A DNA stretch of 64,000 nucleotides from contig JAQGMJ010000028.1 in the NCBI GenBank assembly GCA_028292405.1, forward strand, positions 1 through 64,000. The letters run 5' to 3'. The stretch is from Betaproteobacteria bacterium. GTDB taxonomy: Bacteria; Pseudomonadota; Gammaproteobacteria; Burkholderiales; JAEUOS01. The notes below the pieces were generated by a model, which ran no database searches, had not been told where the DNA came from, and saw nothing but the letters and a program-made list of their open reading frames with translations. The position numbers were made by a program, and so were the translations under genes. This document shows, piece after piece, positions 59,936-64,000 of this stretch. The first letter of the stretch is position 1; every line of letters starts with the position of its first letter.

Positions 59936-61330
59936 TTAGTGCGGCGGCACCAGCAGGGCGGCAAGCGCCCTGCCGTCGGCAATTTTTTCCAGCTCCCACA
60001 CGGCCGCGCAGAGTTCGGCCGAACGCGTGGCGCCCAGCACGGGCGCCAGCAGTTCCCGGCATTTGTCTTCCAGCTCGTCGCGGGTCATCGGATTGGGCGG
60101 CGTGCCGCGTACGGCGCGCGTGTGTTCCCTCAAAGTGCTGCCGTCTTCCAGCGTGACCGTGACGATGCCCTGGCGCACCGGCATGGCGCGCGAGAGTTCG
60201 TCGTCCCCCACCAGGGTCATGCGTTCGCGTACGGCGAGCACCGCCGGATCCTGCATGCGCGGGCGGTCGTGGGCGGAGGCGAAGCTCATGCGGCCATCGA
60301 CCAGCAGCGTTGATAGCAGATGCTGCAGGCAGATCTCCGGCATCTCGCGGTTATCGACGATGGTGTAGGACTCGTGCGGGATGCGCACCTCGATCGCCTG
60401 CACCTGCTCCGCCTTCAGTTGATGGGTACGCACCAGCAGGTCCAGCGCGTCCAGCGGCGCCTGGATCGGCGAGCCGACCGTCCAGCGCTTGATGCTGGTG
60501 TCGAGGATTTCGTAGCGGGTGCCGAGTTCGCGGCCGAGTGCGCCGCGATCCGGCGCGGCGCCGTAGGCATCGTAAAAGCAGCGCTCGCCGGAGAACACGT
60601 CTTCCACCCCGGTGAAGCCGGCGTGCACCATCACCGCTGCCGTCATGCCGTTGCGCGCGGCCATGCCGCCGAAGTCGAAGGCTTTTTCGATGTGGTCGCG
60701 GTCGCGCATCCAGCACGACACGCCGGAGGCCTGCTGCGCGGCGTAGGACATGAGGTAGCGCGCTTGCACGGCATCGACGCCGGCGAGCGCGCCGGCAGCG
60801 GCGGCGGCGCCGAAGTTGGGGCCGAAGGTGTGGGTGGAGTGGCCGGCGGCGCGAAAGGGGTAGGGGTCGAGCGAGAGCGTGAGGCGGCAGCAGATGTCGT
60901 ACCCCAGCGTGAGGGCGCGCAGCATCGCGCTGCCGCTGGCACCGTAGAGTTCAGTGGCGGCAAGCACCGCGGGGACGATGCCGCAGCCGGGGTGGGTGAG
61001 CGAGGCGGCGTGCGAATCGTCGGTCTCATCCGCATGGCTGAACATGCCGTTGGCCAGCGCGGCGTTGATCGCGGTGCTCTTGAGGCGCGTGCCGGCGATG
61101 GTGGCTTGCGGCGCGGACTGGCCTTGCGCCTCGATGAAGGCGATGGCTTTTTGCCCGGCCAGGAGCTGCGAGCCGGAGACAATCGCGGCGAGCGTGTCGA
61201 GCAATTGGAACCTGGCTTTTTCGAGTACGGCTTCGGGCAGCGGCAGGCGCAGCGCCTGCGCGATGTAGGCGGAGAGCGCCGGCATCGGCGATTCAGTGGT
61301 GGCGGTGCTCGTGGATTTGGTATTGCTCAT
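59936..61330 (-). CDS. MmgE/PrpD family protein
   Basis: A 464-residue MmgE/PrpD protein. The family includes 2-methylcitrate dehydratase, aconitate decarboxylase and immunoresponsive gene-like enzymes. Visible marks: ANGMFSHADETDDSHAASLT and HPGCGIVPAVLA with His/Asp residues of the active site, GHSTHTFGPNFGAAAAAG, and the KRWTVGSPIQAP linker. No methylcitrate cycle genes are nearby. It sits after a Bug gene (8-base gap) in an operon with a GntR regulator upstream, so it probably acts on the ligand of that receptor. Confidence 0.9.
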   Translation of the reverse strand: MSNTKSTSTATTESPMPALSAYIAQALRLPLPEAVLEKARFQLLDTLAAIVSGSQLLAGQKAIAFIEAQGQSAPQATIAGTRLKSTAINAALANGMFSHADETDDSHAASLTHPGCGIVPAVLAATELYGASGSAMLRALTLGYDICCRLTLSLDPYPFRAAGHSTHTFGPNFGAAAAAGALAGVDAVQARYLMSYAAQQASGVSCWMRDRDHIEKAFDFGGMAARNGMTAAVMVHAGFTGVEDVFSGERCFYDAYGAAPDRGALGRELGTRYEILDTSIKRWTVGSPIQAPLDALDLLVRTHQLKAEQVQAIEVRIPHESYTIVDNREMPEICLQHLLSTLLVDGRMSFASAHDRPRMQDPAVLAVRERMTLVGDDELSRAMPVRQGIVTVTLEDGSTLREHTRAVRGTPPNPMTRDELEDKCRELLAPVLGATRSAELCAAVWELEKIADGRALAALLVPPH

Positions 61331-61338
61331 TGATGTTC

Positions 61339-62337
61339 CTAGTCGGCCTTGACCTTGGCGCGGCGAATCACTTCGGCCCAGCGTTTGGCGTCGGCATTCA
61401 ACAGGTCTTCGGCTTCTTTCGCCCCGCCGCTGGAAGGCTCCATGTCGTAGCCGGCGAGCTGCTGGCGCATGGCATCGGAGGCGACCGCCTTTTGCGCGGC
61501 GGCCTGCAATTTTCGCAGCGCCTCGGGAGGGGTTTTGGCGGGCGCGAAAAAGCCGTACCAGCCGGAGACGGCGTAGTCGCGCACGCCGGCTTCGGCCAGC
61601 GTGGGGACGTTGGGCAAGGCTTGCGCGCGCGTCGCGGTGGAGACAGCGATCGGGCGGATGCGCTTGGCTTCGATCATCGGCTTCAACTCTGAGACGGAGC
61701 CGAACATCATTTCGACTTCGCCGCCGATCAGCGCGGTCATCGCCGGACCGGCGCCCTTGTACGGCACGTGCACCAGGTCCACGCCGGCATCGGTCTTGAA
61801 CAGTTCGGCGGCGAGGTGGATGGCCGAGCCGGAACCGGCGGAGGCGTAGTTGTACTTGCCGGGGCTGGCCTTGGCGAGGGTGATGAATTCGCCGATGGTT
61901 TTCGCGGGGAAGTCGCTCTTCACCGCGACGATGTAAGCCGAGCGGCCGATCAACCCGACAGCGGCGAACTGGCCGGTGCTGATGCCCGATTTGGGATAGA
62001 GCGCGGGCGCGGAGGCCAGCGCGATATTGCCCAGCAACAAGGTGTAGCCGTCGGCCGGCGCGTTGGCGGCGCCGAGGATGCCGACGGTGCCGCCGGAGCC
62101 GGGCCGGTTGTCGATCACCACCGCCTGGCCGAGCGCATTGCCGAATTCGCCGGCCGCCAGGCGGGCGATGCCGTCGACCGCGCCGCCGGTGGCGAAGGGG
62201 ACGATCAGGCGCAAGGGATGATCGGGGAAGTCGGCGTGGGCACGGCCGGAGAGCAGCGCGGCCAGCATCAGGGCGGCCGCAGGCAAGGCGGCGAGGCGCG
62301 GCGAACGCGTACGCCGCGCGGCAGCAAGCATATTCAA
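61339..62337 (-). CDS. Bug/TctC-family receptor of the MmgE/PrpD operon
   Basis: A 332-residue receptor with signal peptide ending GRAHAD. Motifs: LIVPFATGGAVDGIAR (Thr in place of Pro), VVIDNRPGSGGTVGIL and HVPYKGAGPAMTALIGG. A TTG at 62337 is eight bases from GGAG; the ATG at 62331 is two codons later and farther than usual. The GntR gene (62434-63222) lies 96 bases upstream on the same strand. Confidence 0.9.
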   Translation of the reverse strand: MNMLAAARRTRSPRLAALPAAALMLAALLSGRAHADFPDHPLRLIVPFATGGAVDGIARLAAGEFGNALGQAVVIDNRPGSGGTVGILGAANAPADGYTLLLGNIALASAPALYPKSGISTGQFAAVGLIGRSAYIVAVKSDFPAKTIGEFITLAKASPGKYNYASAGSGSAIHLAAELFKTDAGVDLVHVPYKGAGPAMTALIGGEVEMMFGSVSELKPMIEAKRIRPIAVSTATRAQALPNVPTLAEAGVRDYAVSGWYGFFAPAKTPPEALRKLQAAAQKAVASDAMRQQLAGYDMEPSSGGAKEAEDLLNADAKRWAEVIRRAKVKAD

Positions 62338-62433
62338 GACTTTGTCTCCTGTGTTGTTGTCCCCGGACTTTACGCTGCCGGGCGGGGCATCGCCGTTACT
62401 ACACAGGATTAGCCATTCATGGCCCGGCGGCCC

Positions 62434-63222
62434 TCAGCCGGCGCCACCCGCCTTGGCCTGCGCGGCTTCGCGCAGGCGCCGCATCAATTCGGCGCCGTGG
62501 TCGGAGATGTGGCGCTTGAGCACCGCCTGGGCGGCGGGCGCGTCGTGGCGGCCGCAGGCCGCGACCATCTCGCGGTGTTCTTCCAGCACGTCGGCCCACT
62601 CCTGCAGGTTCTTCTCGATCTGTTCCTTGCGGGAGCCGAAGGCGGGATTTTCCTCACCGCCTGAAGTAGCGATACGCACCCGCAGATGGCGCGCGAACAA
62701 CTGGTGCAGGTTTTCAATCGTCGCCAGCAGGCGCGGCCGGTTCGCCGGCGCATACAGCCGACGGTGGAATTCCCAGTTGAGGTCGCCCCAGCGCGATTCG
62801 AATTCCTTTTGCAGGTCCGGCGTTTTTGAAGAGCGCATTTCCGCCGCGGCCTGATCCACAATTTCCATCGCGGCCAGCGCATCTTTCGGACCGAACCTGG
62901 CCGCGGCCAGTTCGATGGCCAGCGACTCCAGCGAAAAGCGCATTTCGAGAATCTCCTCGAAATCGTCCGCCGACAGCATGGTGACGACCACGCCGCGCCG
63001 CGGCTGGGTTTCCACCAGGCCCTCGCCTTCCAGCTTGAGCAAGGCTTCACGCACCGGGACGCGGCTAACGCCGAATTTTTTCGCCAACTCTTCCTGGCGC
63101 AATATCGAACCGCCCGCAAGCGCGCCGTTGAGGATAGCCTGCCGCAATACGCGGGTGACCGACTCCACGGCGGTGGGCGGCGCCTGGCGCGGGAATTCAG
63201 AAAGAAAGCTGTCTAGATCCAT
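62434..63222 (-). CDS. GntR family regulator (FCD type)
   Basis: A 262-residue regulator. The winged helix (VTRVLRQAILNGALAGGSIL, then SRVPVREALLKLEGEGLVET) is followed by the helical FCD domain with the metal/effector ligands expected around the WEFHRRLYAPANRP and HISDHGAEL segments. It is divergent from a nitrilase gene and heads the minus-strand Bug-MmgE/PrpD unit, so both directions may be controlled. A TGTAT-N5-ATACA repeat at the nitrilase promoter is its probable site. Confidence 0.92.
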   Translation of the reverse strand: MDLDSFLSEFPRQAPPTAVESVTRVLRQAILNGALAGGSILRQEELAKKFGVSRVPVREALLKLEGEGLVETQPRRGVVVTMLSADDFEEILEMRFSLESLAIELAAARFGPKDALAAMEIVDQAAAEMRSSKTPDLQKEFESRWGDLNWEFHRRLYAPANRPRLLATIENLHQLFARHLRVRIATSGGEENPAFGSRKEQIEKNLQEWADVLEEHREMVAACGRHDAPAAQAVLKRHISDHGAELMRRLREAAQAKAGGAG

Positions 63223-63254
63223 GATGTTCTTGCGGCTGTTTTGCGCATTTTAAC

Positions 63255-63309
63255 TTGACGTGGCGTCGCTGATCATATTTAATATATTGCAGAATGTATC
63301 CGGTATACA
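63255..63309 (+). promoter_or_regulatory. Nitrilase promoter with overlapping GntR-type operator
   Basis: TTGACG (63255-63260), 17-bp spacer, TTTAAT (63278-63283) form a good sigma-70 promoter with start near 63290. TGTATCCGGTATACA at 63295-63309 is a perfect 5-5-5 inverted repeat just downstream of the start, well placed for repression by the divergent GntR regulator. Confidence 0.65.
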
Positions 63310-63353
63310 ATTTTGAAATGACAAATTTCAAGCAATACACTGATGGTAAGCCA

Positions 63354-64000
63354 ATGAATTCAAAGCATTCTACGGTGGCAGTGGTACAGGCAGCACCGGA
63401 GCCGGACAAGCAGGCTGCCATCGAGCGCATCGGGCAACTGTCGCACGAGGCTGCTGCCAAGGGCGCGCAACTGCTGATGTTTCCGGAAGCTTTTATCGGC
63501 GGTTATCCACGCGGCTCGGGCTTCGGCACCGTAGTCGGCCAGCGCACAGATGAGGGGCGGGAAGAATTCCGCCGCTACTTCGAGGCAGCGATCGACCTGC
63601 CCGGGCCGGAGTGCGCGGCCCTGGGTGAGATCGCGGCGCGCGAAAAGCTTTATCTGGTGGTGGGCGTGATCGAGCGCGATGGCGGCACCCTGTATTGCAC
63701 CGTGGTGTTTTTCGCGCCCGACGGCGCCTACATGGGCAAGCACCGCAAGCTGATGCCCACCGGGGCGGAACGCCTGATCTGGGGCTTCGGCGATGGCTCG
63801 ACCATGCCGGTGTTCGACACGCCGATCGGCAAGCTCGGCGCGGTGATCTGCTGGGAAAACTACATGCCGCTGATGCGCGCCGCGCATTACGCCAAGGGTA
63901 TCCAGATCTACTGCGCCCCCACCGCGGACGGCCGCGACACCTGGCTGCCGACGATGCGCCATGTGGCGATGGAGGGCCGCTGCTTCGTGCTCTCGTGCAA
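63354..64000 (+). CDS. Nitrilase, 5' part (runs off the window)
   Basis: The first 215 residues of a carbon-nitrogen hydrolase. The catalytic triad is present: Glu45 in [12 protein letters not shown], Lys132 in KHRKLMPT and Cys166 in [12 protein letters not shown], the latter spelling being typical of true nitrilases that turn R-CN into an acid and ammonia. The ATG at 63354 matches the family start ([10 protein letters not shown]); in-frame ATGs at 63318 and 63294 are alternatives, the second overlapping the operator. Substrate class unknown. Confidence 0.93.
   Translation, partial: MNSKHSTVAVVQAAPEPDKQAAIERIGQLSHEAAAKGAQLLMFPEAFIGGYPRGSGFGTVVGQRTDEGREEFRRYFEAAIDLPGPECAALGEIAAREKLYLVVGVIERDGGTLYCTVVFFAPDGAYMGKHRKLMPTGAERLIWGFGDGSTMPVFDTPIGKLGAVICWENYMPLMRAAHYAKGIQIYCAPTADGRDTWLPTMRHVAMEGRCFVLSC

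Overview
The window is high-GC, gene-dense DNA from what looks like a betaproteobacterium of the order Burkholderiales. The strongest hint is the expansion of Bug (TctC-family) periplasmic receptors: ten intact genes plus one remnant. A dapA-bamC pair, a HemP-type gene under a Fur box, and many short-chain dehydrogenases and CoA-transferases fit the same picture. Genus cannot be resolved by reading alone. No rRNA, tRNA, CRISPR array, insertion sequence, prophage or replication origin was seen.

Layout. 1-6724: the tail of a TRAP permease, a two-subunit CoA-transferase, a small Pro/Ala-rich lipoprotein gene with a structured leader, then a metallo-beta-lactamase-fold hydrolase, bamC, dapA, a methyltransferase and a DUF924 gene. 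6773-18404: an SDR, a membrane diguanylate cyclase, two paralogous chemoreceptors flanking an inverted Bug gene, a divergent SDR/TetR pair with a palindromic operator, an Imm5-like protein and an O-acyltransferase with an SGNH domain. 18640-27641: an AsmA/DUF748 protein, a ModA-like binding protein, a small lipoprotein, a membrane phosphoesterase preceded by a large RNA-like fold, a 47-residue membrane protein, and a two-component system of the 'dedicated sortase' type without a sortase.

27663-48726 is accessory catabolism. It holds a GntR/UTRA-TauD dioxygenase-Bug unit, two divergent Bug genes separated by three 13-bp iterons, a LysR regulator divergent from a hydantoinase A/B operon with a small Cys/His protein and two Bug genes, an amidase divergent from trxC, an AraC regulator with an amidohydrolase, a CaiB/BaiF CoA-transferase with a Bug gene, and a CMD-fold protein with an SDR. 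48727-49793 is decayed DNA with repeats and head-to-head remnants of a PrpD gene and a Bug gene. 49794-54770 is a GntR regulator followed by a perfect 16-bp palindrome, an accessory leuCD pair and two Bug genes.

54771-64000: a repeat-bearing spacer, a Ser/Gly-rich protein, kdpDE without kdpFABC nearby, a small membrane-anchored Cys/His protein, Fur-controlled hemP, a MmgE/PrpD-Bug-GntR unit, and the start of a nitrilase gene behind a promoter overlapping a likely GntR operator.

Taken together, each catabolic island pairs a regulator and a one- to three-gene enzyme set with one or two Bug receptors, while no TctA/TctB membrane components are present. The receptors would have to work with permeases encoded elsewhere, or act as sensors.
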